Origin: Phyllobacterium pellucidum
Lineage (GTDB): Bacteria > Pseudomonadota > Alphaproteobacteria > Rhizobiales > Rhizobiaceae
DNA: 64,000 nucleotides
Reading direction: 5' to 3'
Assembly (NCBI RefSeq): GCF_013327855.1
Contig: NZ_JABUMX010000004.1
Span: 326,724-390,723, forward strand
The translations under genes and the position numbers were made by a program. Every line of letters starts with the position of its first letter. The first letter of the stretch is position 1. Of the stretch, positions 27,837 through 36,210 are shown piece after piece. The notes below the pieces were generated by a model. The model saw only the letters and a list, made by a program, of their open reading frames with translations. It was not told the DNA's origin and did no database searches.

Positions 27837-27862
27837 TACGTTGCAGATACGGGAATGGATCA
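27837..27862 (-). promoter_or_regulatory. Predicted RpoE (ECF11) promoter for FAD oxidoreductase-DUF1365-photolyase operon
   Basis: Reading the minus strand, TGATCC (27862-27857) and CGTA (27840-27837) are separated by 16 bases. This matches the ECF11 -35/-10 pattern and lies about 80 bases before the operon. A mirror copy drives the sigma gene. Confidence 0.75.
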
Positions 27863-27889
27863 TTGACAGTTTCGCTGGTCCCGAAGCGA

Positions 27890-27915
27890 TGATCCGATCG
27901 CGGTGGGCCTGCGTA
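27890..27915 (+). promoter_or_regulatory. Predicted RpoE (ECF11) autoregulatory promoter
   Basis: TGATCC (27890-27895), 16 bases, CGTA (27912-27915), just upstream of rpoE. The spacing is identical to the divergent copy at 27837-27862, so the sigma factor very likely activates its own operon and the photolyase operon together. Confidence 0.75.
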
Positions 27916-27990
27916 TAGAGCGGTATGAATGACGTCGGTACGTTTGGCTTTTACAATTTCGAGACTCTCTGGCGGAGGCAACTTCGAGCA

Positions 27991-28587
27991 ATGTCGGCGC
28001 GTCGGGCTAAAGGCGCGCCTGCCGGCGGGTGCGCCGTCGTGACGGAAAAGGCGGAGCAGTCGGCGCGGCTCGTGGCCATAGCGCAGCAGGCCGACAAGGC
28101 GGCATTCGCAGAACTCTTCGGCTACTTTGCACCACGCCTGAAAGGTTTTTTCATGCGCGGTGGAATGGCCGCCGGACAGGCGGAGGAACTTGCACAGGAA
28201 ACCATGCTGATGGTCTGGCGCAAGGCGGCGCTATACGATCCGGCGAAGGCCTCCGTTTCGACCTGGATATTCACTATCGCACGCAATTTGCGCGTGGATT
28301 CAGTACGCCGTGAGCGCTATCCGGCGCAGCATCTGCTTGAAGATCCGGCGCCCGAACTTCCAGCCTCCCCCTCCGACGAGGTGCTGAGAACCGAGAGCGA
28401 ACACCGGGTCCGCAATGCGATCGATTTGCTCTCGGCGGACCAGCTGAACGTCATACGTCTGCATTACTTCGATGACAAACCCCACAGTGAAATCGCCAAA
28501 GTGCTGGGTTTGCCGCTCGGTACGGTGAAATCTCGCTTGCGGCTGGCCATGCAGCGCTTGCGCGCCCTTTTGGGTGAGGAACAGTAA
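27991..28587 (+). CDS. rpoE: ECF11-type sigma factor RpoE
   Basis: A 198-residue ECF sigma factor. Region 2 (LFGYFAPRLKGFFMRGGMAAGQAEELAQETMLMVWRKAALYDPAKASVSTWIFTIARNLRVD) and region 4 (LSADQLNVIRLHYFDDKPHSEIAKVLGLPLGTVKSRLRLAMQRLR) are complete. ATG 27991 has GGAGG 12 bases upstream; an ATG at 27925 would start almost at the predicted transcription start, and a GTG at 28039 is a third option. Together with the ChrR-type anti-sigma it forms the singlet-oxygen response switch known from Rhodobacter sphaeroides. Confidence 0.9.
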   Translation: MSARRAKGAPAGGCAVVTEKAEQSARLVAIAQQADKAAFAELFGYFAPRLKGFFMRGGMAAGQAEELAQETMLMVWRKAALYDPAKASVSTWIFTIARNLRVDSVRRERYPAQHLLEDPAPELPASPSDEVLRTESEHRVRNAIDLLSADQLNVIRLHYFDDKPHSEIAKVLGLPLGTVKSRLRLAMQRLRALLGEEQ

Positions 28588-28589
28588 CG

Positions 28590-29237
28590 ATGTCCCACCG
28601 TCCATCCGACGACCTTTTGATGGCCTATGCCGCCGGAACCCTGGCGCCCGGTCCGGCGCTCGTGGTCGCGGCACACCTGACGATGTGTCCGGAAAGCGCA
28701 GAGCGCGTCCGCGCTTTCGAAATCTTTGGCGGGATCGCGCTTGAGGACGCGTCCGAAAGTGCTCTTTCGCCCGACGCATTGGAGAAGACGCTTGCGCGGA
28801 TCGATTCAGTCCCGCCTGCCAAGGTGGCGGAACGGGGCAAATGGCTCGCTGAGTTGTCAGAGGGGATGCGCCTGCCACAGCCGCTTGAACATTACGATAT
28901 CGGCAAGTGGAAATTCCTTGCGCCCGGCGTACGCTGGAGCTCGATCGGCCGCGGTGGCTCCGCCCGCAACCGCCCCATGCTGCTGCGCTCGAAACCGGGC
29001 ATGGTGCTGCCCGAACATTCCCATGCGGGTACCGAATACACGCTCATTCTCAAGGGTTCGCTGCATGATGCGGACGGCGACTACCACGTCGGCGATCTGA
29101 TCGTTGCCGATGCCAGTCTCGAGCACGAGCCAGCAGCGGGTCCTGATGAGGAATGCATTTGTCTCGCCGTGGTCGATGGCCGCTTGCGGATGAGGAGCCT
29201 CGTTGGCCGGCTTGTCCAACCCCTCATGGGGTTTTGA
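28590..29237 (+). CDS. chrR: ChrR-type anti-sigma factor
   Basis: A 215-residue protein. The N-terminal anti-sigma domain (~1-85) contains LLMAYAAGTL and the segment HLTMCPES. The C-terminal cupin domain (~95-200) has the metal-site signature EHSHAGTEYTLILKGSLHDADGDYHVGD. ChrR holds RpoE inactive until singlet oxygen. The usual zinc motif HxxxCxxC is incomplete: the second cysteine is Ser. It begins 2 bases after rpoE and is followed by a lipoprotein hydrolase gene. Confidence 0.9.
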   Translation: MSHRPSDDLLMAYAAGTLAPGPALVVAAHLTMCPESAERVRAFEIFGGIALEDASESALSPDALEKTLARIDSVPPAKVAERGKWLAELSEGMRLPQPLEHYDIGKWKFLAPGVRWSSIGRGGSARNRPMLLRSKPGMVLPEHSHAGTEYTLILKGSLHDADGDYHVGDLIVADASLEHEPAAGPDEECICLAVVDGRLRMRSLVGRLVQPLMGF

Positions 29238-29241
29238 GCAC

Positions 29242-30186
29242 TTGAGCCCCTTTTTGGCAATCGCGGCGGTCGGTGGTGCGGCCATGGTCCTGACGGCGTG
29301 CTCGCCGGGAACAATCTTGAACATCGCCACCACTTCCAATGGTGCTCGAGTCGAGCAGGACGTCGCTTATGGCGAAGGGCCGAGACGCACGCTTGATGTT
29401 TACGCGCCGGCCGGTGCGCATGCCGCCCCGGTGGCCGTCTTCTTCTACGGCGGCAGCTGGCAGAACGGCGACAAGAAAACCTATCAGTTCGTGGGATCGG
29501 CTTTAGCCGCCAAGGGGATCGTTACGGTGATACCCGATTACCGGCTTTATCCGCAGGTTCATTATGAAGGCTTTCTTGACGACGGCGCCAAGGCCGTGCG
29601 CTGGGCCAGGGATCATGCACGCCAATACGGTGGCGATCCGGCAAAGCTGTTCGTCGTCGGCCACTCCGCCGGCGCTTACATTGCCGCGATGCTCGCACTC
29701 GACAAGACGTGGCTCGGGAGGGAGGGCATGACGCCGAACAGGGACCTCAGGGGTTTTGTCGGTATTGCCGGACCCTATGATTTCCTGCCATCGCAGGACG
29801 AAAAGATAGCGGCCATATTCAGCACCGCCAAAACGACGGCGCAGGCCGAACCCGTGACGTTTGCGGGACGCCACGAGCCGCCTACGCTGCTCCTGCACGG
29901 CAAAAGCGACACGACGGTCTTTCCGCGAAACAGCACGCGGCTTGCCGAGAAGTTGAGCGCTGGCGGAAATACCGTTGATATAAAGCTCTACCCGGGCGTT
30001 GGACACCTCGCCATCATCGGCGCGATGGGGTCGCCAATGCGCTTCGTCGCTCCTACTTTGGACGATACGGCGAATTTCGTCCGCGCGCATTCCAACCGCA
30101 AGTACACCGATGTCTCGTGGCAAGTAAGTGATGCGGTTAGCTTAGCCTCGCCAGCAGCCAGTTCGTCGCCAGAAAGCTCAAGGTAG
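29242..30186 (+). CDS. Alpha/beta hydrolase lipoprotein (carboxylesterase-like)
   Basis: About 314 residues. A hydrophobic leader ends in the lipobox LTAC, so the protein is probably a membrane-anchored lipoprotein. The hydrolase domain has the oxyanion region FFYGGSWQNGDKKTYQF, the nucleophile elbow GHSAGA and the late His in PGVGHLAI, matching carboxylesterase/acetylhydrolase members of the HSL-like group. The start is uncertain: TTG 29242 fits the leader; TTG 29203 would overlap chrR and ATG 29284 would shorten the leader. Its substrate is unknown. Its end overlaps the convergent DUF2177 gene by about 50 bases. Confidence 0.78.
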   Translation: MSPFLAIAAVGGAAMVLTACSPGTILNIATTSNGARVEQDVAYGEGPRRTLDVYAPAGAHAAPVAVFFYGGSWQNGDKKTYQFVGSALAAKGIVTVIPDYRLYPQVHYEGFLDDGAKAVRWARDHARQYGGDPAKLFVVGHSAGAYIAAMLALDKTWLGREGMTPNRDLRGFVGIAGPYDFLPSQDEKIAAIFSTAKTTAQAEPVTFAGRHEPPTLLLHGKSDTTVFPRNSTRLAEKLSAGGNTVDIKLYPGVGHLAIIGAMGSPMRFVAPTLDDTANFVRAHSNRKYTDVSWQVSDAVSLASPAASSSPESSR

Positions 30187-30550
30187 CCGACAAACCGGAA
30201 GCAAAAGTGCCCCAGGCAATATCCACCACCGTAAGGGCGGTCGACCATTGTTTCAAAGTCGCCTGGCTGGTCAGATCATAGGTGGCATAGGCAAAAAAGC
30301 CGAAAAGTGCGCCATAAATCAGCGCGGTGTGCCATCGGCCGGTCTCCATGGCAGGGCTCAAGGCGAAGATCACGACGCCGACCGCGTAGATCAGATAGAA
30401 CAGGATGGCCGGTGCGTAATTCACATCCGACGCCACTATGTCCGGGATGCGGGCGCGGTAAAAGCTCGTCGCCATCGTGCCGAGCCACAACATGTCGAGC
30501 GCAAGGAAAATTACTGCGGTAACGAAGTATGCCAGTCCGTATTTGAGCAT
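30137..30550 (-). CDS. DUF2177 membrane protein, RpoE-regulated
   Basis: A 137-residue protein with four membrane helices: YFVTAVIFLALDMLWLG, ILFYLIYAVGVVIFAL, LIYGALFGFFAYATYDLTS and IAWGTFASGLSATLSFLA. It fits DUF2177, an unstudied membrane family often placed beside RpoE-ChrR or with DUF1365 genes. A GATCC-N16-CGTA element lies directly upstream, so it probably belongs to the same regulon. Confidence 0.85.
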   Translation of the reverse strand: MLKYGLAYFVTAVIFLALDMLWLGTMATSFYRARIPDIVASDVNYAPAILFYLIYAVGVVIFALSPAMETGRWHTALIYGALFGFFAYATYDLTSQATLKQWSTALTVVDIAWGTFASGLSATLSFLATNWLLARLS

Positions 30551-30574
30551 GTTTTGATCCCTGTTTGCTAGGTA

Positions 30575-30600
30575 TACGCTGCCAGCGCCTCGGCGGATCT
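30575..30600 (-). promoter_or_regulatory. Predicted RpoE promoter for the DUF2177 gene
   Basis: On the minus strand AGATCC (30600-30595), 16 bases, CGTA (30578-30575), about 25 bases before the ATG. It differs from the two copies at 27.8 kb only in the first base of the -35 element. Confidence 0.65.
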
Positions 30601-30638
30601 TCGATGGAATCGCGGGCCAAATATTGCCGCGGCCATGG

Positions 30639-31211
30639 CTATTTCAGGGGAAACTTTCTGCTGAGAAAGGGCGAAGCGCGGGCGCCGAAACGCCACGGCG
30701 TTTCGACGGCCTTGGTCAGACCGATCCGTGGTCCTATGCTGATCTCGAAGGCATCCTTTACCGCCTCCAGCAAAAAAGGCGGCTCAAACAGAGATTTGCC
30801 GTCATACGACTTGTCAACAGCAAGCGCCTGGGCAAGTTTTCCCGGTCCCGAGCACAATAGTCTAATGTCATCGACGGCGCGGCGGCGCTGCATGATCTCG
30901 ATGTTGCGAACAGGTTCAATTGCCCGGATGAGCACTGCCGACGCCTCGAGACACACAAAATTCAGACACCAGTGGATACCATAAGACCGGTAGACGTAGG
31001 CGCGACCTGCTGGACCGAACATCGTCCGGTTCGCGATCCCGGGGCCGCGATAACTGTGCGACGCAGGATCGTTTGGGGCGTAGGCTTCGGTTTCGATGAT
31101 CGGTCCGCCCACCCCGTCGACAAACAGAGAAACGCCAATGAGGGCGCGGGCAACCTCCTCCGAACTTCGTTGGAAAAAGCTCTCGTCGAGCATGGTGGTG
31201 ATTTCTTCCAT
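30639..31211 (-). CDS. DNA-3-methyladenine glycosylase (AAG/MPG family)
   Basis: About 190 residues of the alkyladenine DNA glycosylase fold: [38 protein letters not shown] with the catalytic Glu, [26 protein letters not shown], and the [16 protein letters not shown] motif. It removes alkylated purines to start base-excision repair. The frame extends upstream to 31346, but [13 protein letters not shown] at 31211 with AAGGA before it fits the family better. Single gene; neighbours include other repair genes further right. Confidence 0.87.
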   Translation of the reverse strand: MEEITTMLDESFFQRSSEEVARALIGVSLFVDGVGGPIIETEAYAPNDPASHSYRGPGIANRTMFGPAGRAYVYRSYGIHWCLNFVCLEASAVLIRAIEPVRNIEIMQRRRAVDDIRLLCSGPGKLAQALAVDKSYDGKSLFEPPFLLEAVKDAFEISIGPRIGLTKAVETPWRFGARASPFLSRKFPLK

Positions 31212-31412
31212 CGCGTCAAATTGTTCCTTTCCGAACCCACTCTTAGCAAAGTCACGAACACGTTCTTGACACTGCGAAACTGGCCCATTCGCTACCGCAC
31301 ATACAAGCGCTGTGTCCGCTACCGTACAGTTCCGATCTGCATTCAATTAGCAGGAACATTCGTCAACGAGCCGGATTGATTGAATGCGGGGTTAACAAAA
31401 CGGAGAAGACAA

Positions 31413-31574
31413 ATGCCTAATAGTCAAAAGAGCGGAAGTTCACAGAGCGGCAAGGGCACGTCCAAGCAGCAGGAACAGGGACAAGGTTCACGCGGCTCCC
31501 AGCAGGGATCCGGTTCCTCCAAGAGCGGTGAACAACAGGGCAAAGCTGGCGAGCAGAGCCACAAGAATAAATAG
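31413..31574 (+). CDS. Low-complexity Ser/Gly/Gln-rich small protein
   Basis: A 53-residue disordered protein made of SGSSQSGKG, QQEQGQGSRGSQQGSG and KSGEQQGKAGEQ stretches. The ATG has CGGAGAAG 6 bases upstream. The composition recalls desiccation or stress-related hydrophilic proteins of rhizobia (KGG-repeat style), but no defined family motif is present. Confidence 0.5.
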   Translation: MPNSQKSGSSQSGKGTSKQQEQGQGSRGSQQGSGSSKSGEQQGKAGEQSHKNK

Positions 31575-31717
31575 TCGTCCGGTAACCGATGCAGTTAATG
31601 AAAGCGGCTGGGAAAATTCCCGGCCGTTTTTATATACCCACAAGTCCGCTTCACCCCGTTCCCTGCCGGCTTCGCATTCCCGTTCAGGGTCGGCTGTTTA
31701 CGGTGGAAATCGTCGGG

Positions 31718-32455
31718 TCAGACCGAGCGGGAAAGCGGCTTGCCGCGCCAGCCCGTCAATCTTTCGGCTTCCCGCTCGGCAAGACCGTAGGCACCATCGG
31801 CTATCGCTGAGAGGCCATGGCGGTCGCGGATGACAATTTCCGAGCGTCTCGAGATCACGAGATGTTCGCCTTCAAGAATATGCAGCGCATCGGTGACACT
31901 GGGGCGCCTGACGCCAAGCATCGTTGCAAGGAATTCATGAGTCACACCGAGATAGTCGCCTGAGATCCGGTCGTGCATCATGAGCAGCCAGCGTGCGAGA
32001 CGTGCCTCGATCGTCGACCGGCCATTGGCAAGCGCGGTCGATCCGGTCTGGATAGAGAAGGAGCGTGCATATTTCAGGAACAATCGCATCAGGTCGCTGT
32101 TGCCCTCGATAGCTCTGCGAAATCGGTCCGCAGCGATCCTGTTGCCTTTTCCCGCCACTTGAACAATGGTGCGGTAAGGGCTCAGTTCGTCGCCCATCAC
32201 TGCGCCGACATGTGACATCCCGTCTGCGCCGAACAGTCCGATCTCGATATCGCGGCCATCGGACAGGGAAGTGATCACCGATCCAATGCCACTTTCTGGA
32301 AAATAGATATGCGGGATCGTCCGGTTCGGCTCGTTGAGGAGCATGCCGAGCGGGAGGTCGACCGTTTCGAGATGGGCAAACAGTTCGTCGCCCTTGCAAG
32401 CCCTGCTCATTGCAAGGAGATGGTTGGCGAAGGTGCCGGCTGCCAAACTCATCAC
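31718..32455 (-). CDS. Crp/Fnr-family regulator (1 of 2)
   Basis: A 245-residue regulator. The cyclic-nucleotide-binding-like domain spans ~15-135 (IYFPESGIGSVITSLSDGRDIEIGLFGADGMSHVGAVMG). The C-terminal HTH_Crp_2 has EARLARWLLMMHDRISGDYLGVTHEFLATMLGVRRPSVTDALHILEGEHLVI. Cysteines for an Fe-S cluster are absent, and the phosphate cassette for cAMP is not intact, so the signal is unknown. This subfamily is numerous in rhizobia. ATG at 32455 or 32452. Confidence 0.82.
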   Translation of the reverse strand: MMSLAAGTFANHLLAMSRACKGDELFAHLETVDLPLGMLLNEPNRTIPHIYFPESGIGSVITSLSDGRDIEIGLFGADGMSHVGAVMGDELSPYRTIVQVAGKGNRIAADRFRRAIEGNSDLMRLFLKYARSFSIQTGSTALANGRSTIEARLARWLLMMHDRISGDYLGVTHEFLATMLGVRRPSVTDALHILEGEHLVISRRSEIVIRDRHGLSAIADGAYGLAEREAERLTGWRGKPLSRSV

Positions 32456-32946
32456 GTGCTCCTGTCTCTATCGGAATTGGCCTGCGAAAGCATTGCGAAC
32501 AACGTCCGAAAACGTACAGACTCTGCCATCTGTTGCAGGAACGCGATAAAATTTTGGACGAGTATGGAAGGGAGAAACGAGCTGCTGACGGCATCTCATG
32601 CAACCCGCTTTCAGTCGCGCTTCAAACCGTTGAGACATATCCTGCAAATATCGGCGATCAAGAGCGCCAGGAGAAGCACGCACCCCGCGCGGAAAAGCGT
32701 CTTTGCTCATTTGCTGCGCAGCAAATTCGGTACGATTGCGGACCAAGCCGGAACCAGCATTTTTCGCGGGCGTTCTTTGTGCGCTGATTTTCCAGGTCAG
32801 CGCGCCCTGGCTCAGCGGTTACGCCGAGCTTTTTGGGCCATAACTGGCGGTGAGCGAAAGTTCACCGCCCTTTTGCGACCAACGCAACTGGAACAATAAC
32901 GCGATAGCCCGGTTTACCGATATTGAACCTATAGGGAGGAAATCAC
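32456..32946. other. Intergenic stretch containing a terminator
   Basis: No gene is supported. A plus-strand frame ends at 32843 with a hydrophobic stretch (AFFAGVLCALIFQVSAPWLSGYAELF), and the terminator at 32846-32874 follows directly, so a very short or decayed membrane peptide gene is possible. The remainder is promoter space for the regulator and the secreted protein. Confidence 0.35.
32846..32874 (+). terminator. Rho-independent terminator
   Basis: GGCGGTGA and TCACCGCC form an 8-bp GC-rich stem around a GCGAAAGT-type loop, followed by CTTTT. The T-run is only on the plus strand. No annotated gene ends just before it, except the short hydrophobic frame ending at 32843. Confidence 0.6.
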
Positions 32947-33309
32947 ATGAAAGCGCTTGCACCGATCATCGCCGCTGCCGCACTGGCTTTTGCCCCCGGT
33001 ATCGCATTTGCCGCATGCCCCACGACAACGGGATCGATAAATTCCGATGCAAAGCCGGGCATCGCCCAGGATGGCACGCACGTTCCCTTGGAAAATTCGG
33101 GCAACAGCACGATACAAAAGGGTGCGGCCAGTACGGGTACAACAACCAATAATACCCCCCAGACCGCTCAGAAGGACGGCCAAACCATGCCACTCGCCGG
33201 CACGGAAGGCGCAGGTGACAAGAATTTAGCCACCTCAGCGCAGGACGTGCAGGCGCAGCAGAAGGGCGAGCCCACCGCTATGGCCAAGGCCGAGGACTGC
33301 AAGAACTAG
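32947..33309 (+). CDS. Secreted Thr/Gln-rich protein of unknown function
   Basis: A 120-residue precursor: signal peptide MKALAPIIAAAALAFAPGIAFA, then a disordered polar mature part (CPTTTGSINSDAKPGIAQDGTHVPLE, GTTTNNTPQTAQKDGQTMPLAG) with a cysteine at each end. AGGGAGG stands before the ATG. The paired DGTHVPLE and DGQTMPLAG segments look like a short internal repeat. Related proteins are known only as hypothetical in Rhizobiales. Confidence 0.7.
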   Translation: MKALAPIIAAAALAFAPGIAFAACPTTTGSINSDAKPGIAQDGTHVPLENSGNSTIQKGAASTGTTTNNTPQTAQKDGQTMPLAGTEGAGDKNLATSAQDVQAQQKGEPTAMAKAEDCKN

Positions 33310-33317
33310 TTTCTAAC

Positions 33318-33339
33318 GAACGGCTGGCTTAAGCCGTTC
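33318..33339 (+). terminator. Hairpin after the secreted-protein gene
   Basis: GAACGGCT (33318-33325) and AGCCGTTC (33332-33339) form a perfect 8-bp stem a few bases after the stop codon. There is no long T-run, so termination would be weak. Confidence 0.4.
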
Positions 33340-33352
33340 CTGGAGTTCAACC

Positions 33353-33577
33353 ATGAAGATAGCCGGCGCGTTGTTTGTTTGCCTTGGCATACTGTACGCA
33401 GTGTGGGTGGCAATCAGTTCGCGCCGGCTCAGCTCTCCGCCCAGGCATCCCGACAATCAAAATGCACCAACACTGGAACCAAGACGGCAAGGCCTCGGAT
33501 TCCTCGGCGCGGGTCGCAACTGGCCCGCCTTGGCGCTGATCGCAATCGGGGTCCTAATGCTGATCTATCCCATGTAA
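33353..33577 (+). CDS. Small two-helix membrane protein
   Basis: A 74-residue protein with helices at ~3-22 (IAGALFVCLGILYAVWVAIS) and ~57-73 (WPALALIAIGVLMLIYP), joined by a Pro/Arg-rich loop. TGGAG precedes the ATG. It lies 44 bases after the secreted-protein gene. No known family. Confidence 0.55.
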   Translation: MKIAGALFVCLGILYAVWVAISSRRLSSPPRHPDNQNAPTLEPRRQGLGFLGAGRNWPALALIAIGVLMLIYPM

Positions 33578-33682
33578 TCATTTCCTGCCGAACCTGCCGC
33601 AGCTTTGCGAATTAGCAGCAACGTGGCATGATTTGCGCGCCTCGGCCTTTACCCAGCGAGGAAAGCCGCATGGAGGGTTAAC

Positions 33683-34177
33683 ATGCGCCCATCACTTCTA
33701 CTGACGATATTGGTCTTGATGATGTGCGCGCCGGCCAGCGGCCAGCAAAACCCGCCTGCCTCGATCGCAGTGTTTCCCATTGAACTTGAAGACAGGAGTG
33801 CGGGCGCCGGCATCATTGCGCCGGATGAGCACGACAAGCGCTATCTTTCCGAGTCAGAACAAATGGCAAAGGACATGCTCACGGGCTCGGGCCGCTATAC
33901 TGTGGTGGGCGTTACGGTGCCTACGGAGGCAAAAGCGAAGGGGCTGCGCTATTGCGGGGGCTGCGAGGCAGCTATCGCTCGCCAGAACGGCGCATCGCTC
34001 GCGCTCCTCGGCGTCGTCACCCGTGTCAACCGCACCGAACATGCCGTATTCATTCGCATCCTTGATGCGAAAAGCGGCAAGACCGTTGCGGAGGGCTTCA
34101 CCGATCTGCGAATGGGCGCAAATTATGCGTGGCCTCGGTCAGTGAAATGGGTGATGACCAATAAAATTCTGCGCTGA
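33683..34177 (+). CDS. DUF2380/DUF3280-like secreted protein
   Basis: A 164-residue precursor: signal peptide (~1-20, LLLTILVLMMCAPASGQ), then SIAVFPIELEDRS, a polar linker and LRYCGGCEAAIARQNGASLALLGVVTRVNRTEHAVFIRILDAKSGKTVAEGFTDLRMGANYAWPRSVKWVM. This pattern fits the DUF2380/3280 family of periplasmic proteins, predicted to be beta-rich and related to curli-type CsgG/TolB-like folds. Function unknown. GGAGG at the start. It converges with the BrkB-like gene. Confidence 0.72.
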   Translation: MRPSLLLTILVLMMCAPASGQQNPPASIAVFPIELEDRSAGAGIIAPDEHDKRYLSESEQMAKDMLTGSGRYTVVGVTVPTEAKAKGLRYCGGCEAAIARQNGASLALLGVVTRVNRTEHAVFIRILDAKSGKTVAEGFTDLRMGANYAWPRSVKWVMTNKILR

Positions 34178-35182
34178 TTATTCAGCCACGCTTTCGCCCA
34201 GCGTATCGGCAACGACTGCGCCCCGCTTGCCCATGGGCTGCGGCGGACCTGTCGTACTGTCGACTGCGGTTTGGTGTTCGAGCTCCGCATTAAGTTCTGC
34301 GCCGAGAATAAGAATGATCAATGAGATCCACATCCACATCATCAGGCCGGCTACTGCGCCCAAGGCGCCATAGGTGGCGTTATAATCAGCAAAGTTTGTA
34401 AGATACGATGTGAACGCTGCAGAGGCGGCGATGCCGATCACAGCGGACAATACGGCACCCCACGAAAGCCACCGCCACTTCGCATATTCCCGGTCCGGGC
34501 CGTAGCGATAGACGATCGAGATTGCAGCCACGGTAACGCCCATCATAACCGGCCAGCGGGCGAGGCTCAGCAAACCGGCGCTCCAACCTTCAAGGCCCAT
34601 CGCGTCAAGAAGTTTCGGCATGATGCCCAGCGCCAGAAGCAGCACGATTCCGAAAAAGATTCCACCCAGAGTAACGACGAATGAAACGAGGTTCAGTTTG
34701 ACGAAGCTGCGGGTCTCATTCTGCCCGTAGGCGACGTTCAACGCTTCGAAAATGCCTTTGACGCCATTATTGGCGCTCCAGAGCGCGATGACGAAACCGA
34801 ACAGGAAGCCGATGCTAAGCAACTTCGTATCCTGCGCGGCGAGTGCCTCGAGTTGAGCACGTATCAGAGCTATCGCGTCATTGGGCAAGATGCCGGCAAG
34901 CAGCGAAACATTCCCCGCGACAGAGGCACGATCGGCAAGAAATCCATAAAGCGACACAAAGGCTGTCAAGGCGGGAAAAAGGGCGAGCAGCAAATAAAAC
35001 GCGGCACCTGCCGCTATCAGCATGATGCGGTCTTGTGACAGCGACTGCCACACCCGGTAAAGGACGTCCTTCCATCCGAGCGCCGGAATCTCCGAAGGCT
35101 TCTTGGCGCGACGGCCGCGGGCTTTTTGCCGCGCACGGGCGTTACGCACTTCTTCCTTGGTTCGCTTTGTGGATGCCTTCAT
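34178..35182 (-). CDS. YihY/BrkB-family inner-membrane protein
   Basis: About 334 residues with six membrane helices: MLIAAGAAFYLLLALFPALTAFVSLYGFLAD, LLSIGFLFGFVIALWSANNGVKGIFEALNVAYG, LVSFVVTLGGIFFGIVLLLALG, and YNATYGALGAVAGLMMWMWISLIILILGAELNAELEHQ. These are standard YihY/BrkB motifs. The N-terminus is strongly basic (KARGRRAKKPSE). It was once annotated as ribonuclease BN, which is incorrect; the function of the family is unsettled. ATG 35182 is chosen over a GTG at 35251. Confidence 0.85.
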   Translation of the reverse strand: MKASTKRTKEEVRNARARQKARGRRAKKPSEIPALGWKDVLYRVWQSLSQDRIMLIAAGAAFYLLLALFPALTAFVSLYGFLADRASVAGNVSLLAGILPNDAIALIRAQLEALAAQDTKLLSIGFLFGFVIALWSANNGVKGIFEALNVAYGQNETRSFVKLNLVSFVVTLGGIFFGIVLLLALGIMPKLLDAMGLEGWSAGLLSLARWPVMMGVTVAAISIVYRYGPDREYAKWRWLSWGAVLSAVIGIAASAAFTSYLTNFADYNATYGALGAVAGLMMWMWISLIILILGAELNAELEHQTAVDSTTGPPQPMGKRGAVVADTLGESVAE

Positions 35183-35608
35183 ACGCGGGACCGATATCTT
35201 TGCCTCTATCCTGCAATTCACAGATACGAGCAATGTTCCGGCCACCACCATGAAAAATGGAAGACGTAAGGTTCAGTGACAGTGGCGGCCGGACGGGTTA
35301 TGCGCTCGCCTGCCGTTTCGTTGGCCAGGACCGGAAACCAGAAAAACTGTCCTGTCCGCCCTACCGTCGCGTCTGGTTAACACGGCCACCACTGTCTAGC
35401 GTGAAAACGGCCGTGGCAAAGTCGGGTTCCATTCGACGCGGCAAAAATCTTCTAAGCTGGCGGAGCACGCCGGCTCTTGTAGCGCCGTTCGCTGGCCCTG
35501 ACTTTTCGCGGCAGCAAAGCCCGAGTTGGTGAGGGTTGTCACTTCTTCTGGAACCAAACGGGCCTATTGCCGGTTTCTTGCCCAGGGACACACAAGGAGA
35601 CAAAACTC
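35183..35608. other. Divergent promoter region without gene
   Basis: No gene seen. It lies between the BrkB-like gene (minus) and the DUF1236 gene (plus) and presumably holds both promoters. Short frames on both strands lack ribosome sites. Confidence 0.35.
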
Positions 35609-35899
35609 ATGAAACGCATCGTTGCAATAACCACCGCATTGCTCCTCGCCGGCTCGACTTATGCCTTTGCGCAGGACGCTGTCATCGTGGAAGTTCCACA
35701 GCCAGCGCGCGACTATGTCATTGCCCATCCTTCGGATCCTGTTGTGATCGATGGCGATGTTGCCGTTGGAACCGTCGTTCCCCAAGAGGTTCAGCTGGTA
35801 CCGATTCCCGATAGCCCGGACTACGCCTATGTCTACGTCGACAAGCAGCCGATCATCGTATCGCGCAAGGACCGCAAGGTTGTTTATCTATCGCAGTAA
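35609..35899 (+). CDS. DUF1236 secreted protein
   Basis: A 96-residue precursor. The signal peptide MKRIVAITTALLLAGSTYAFA is followed by the DUF1236 pattern RDYVIAHPSDPVVIDGDVAVGTVVPQEVQLVPIPDSPDYAYVYVDKQPIIVSRKDRKVVYLSQ. The ATG has AAGGAG upstream. DUF1236 proteins are common, small periplasmic proteins in Rhizobiales; the role is unknown. A hairpin follows. Confidence 0.85.
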   Translation: MKRIVAITTALLLAGSTYAFAQDAVIVEVPQPARDYVIAHPSDPVVIDGDVAVGTVVPQEVQLVPIPDSPDYAYVYVDKQPIIVSRKDRKVVYLSQ

Positions 35900-35923
35900 C
35901 GCTGCCATGTGTGGGATAGAATG

Positions 35924-35945
35924 GAGGGCCTCGTAGGGGGCCCTC
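35924..35945 (+). terminator. Hairpin after DUF1236 gene
   Basis: GAGGGCC (35924-35930) pairs with GGCCCTC (35939-35945) across an 8-base loop, 25 bases after the stop. It is followed by TTCGC rather than a full T-run. Confidence 0.5.
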
Positions 35946-35970
35946 TTCGCCAGGATCGGCAAATAAAGAG

Positions 35971-36210
35971 CTATTCGGTTTTTGTGCGCAGGAGGTCAGA
36001 CACGAAAATCGTCTTCAAAAGTTCGCCCGGTTCATTATAGATGCGCACGACCCATGTCGTTGGATCGTAGCCTTCAATGACCGCGTCGATGAGCGATTCC
36101 CTTGCTGCCTTGTGCGCAGCGTCGATCGCAGCTTCATGGTCAGGAAATGCGATCGGTGTAATGGCATCAAGCCCCTCACCTTCATCGAAAACGAAACGAA
36201 ACAGCGGCAT
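35971..36210 (-). CDS. DUF6894-like small protein (1 of 2)
   Basis: A 79-residue protein: PLFRFVFDEGEGLDAITPIAFPDHEAAIDAAHKAARESLIDAVIEGYDPTTWVVRIYNEPGELLKTIFVSDLL. The beta-(helix)-beta layout matches DUF6894, a family of ~80-residue rhizobial proteins without known function. The ATG at 36210 has GAGG upstream; the frame is open further but codon use there is not coding. A second member is at 38939-39199. Confidence 0.65.
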   Translation of the reverse strand: MPLFRFVFDEGEGLDAITPIAFPDHEAAIDAAHKAARESLIDAVIEGYDPTTWVVRIYNEPGELLKTIFVSDLLRTKTE

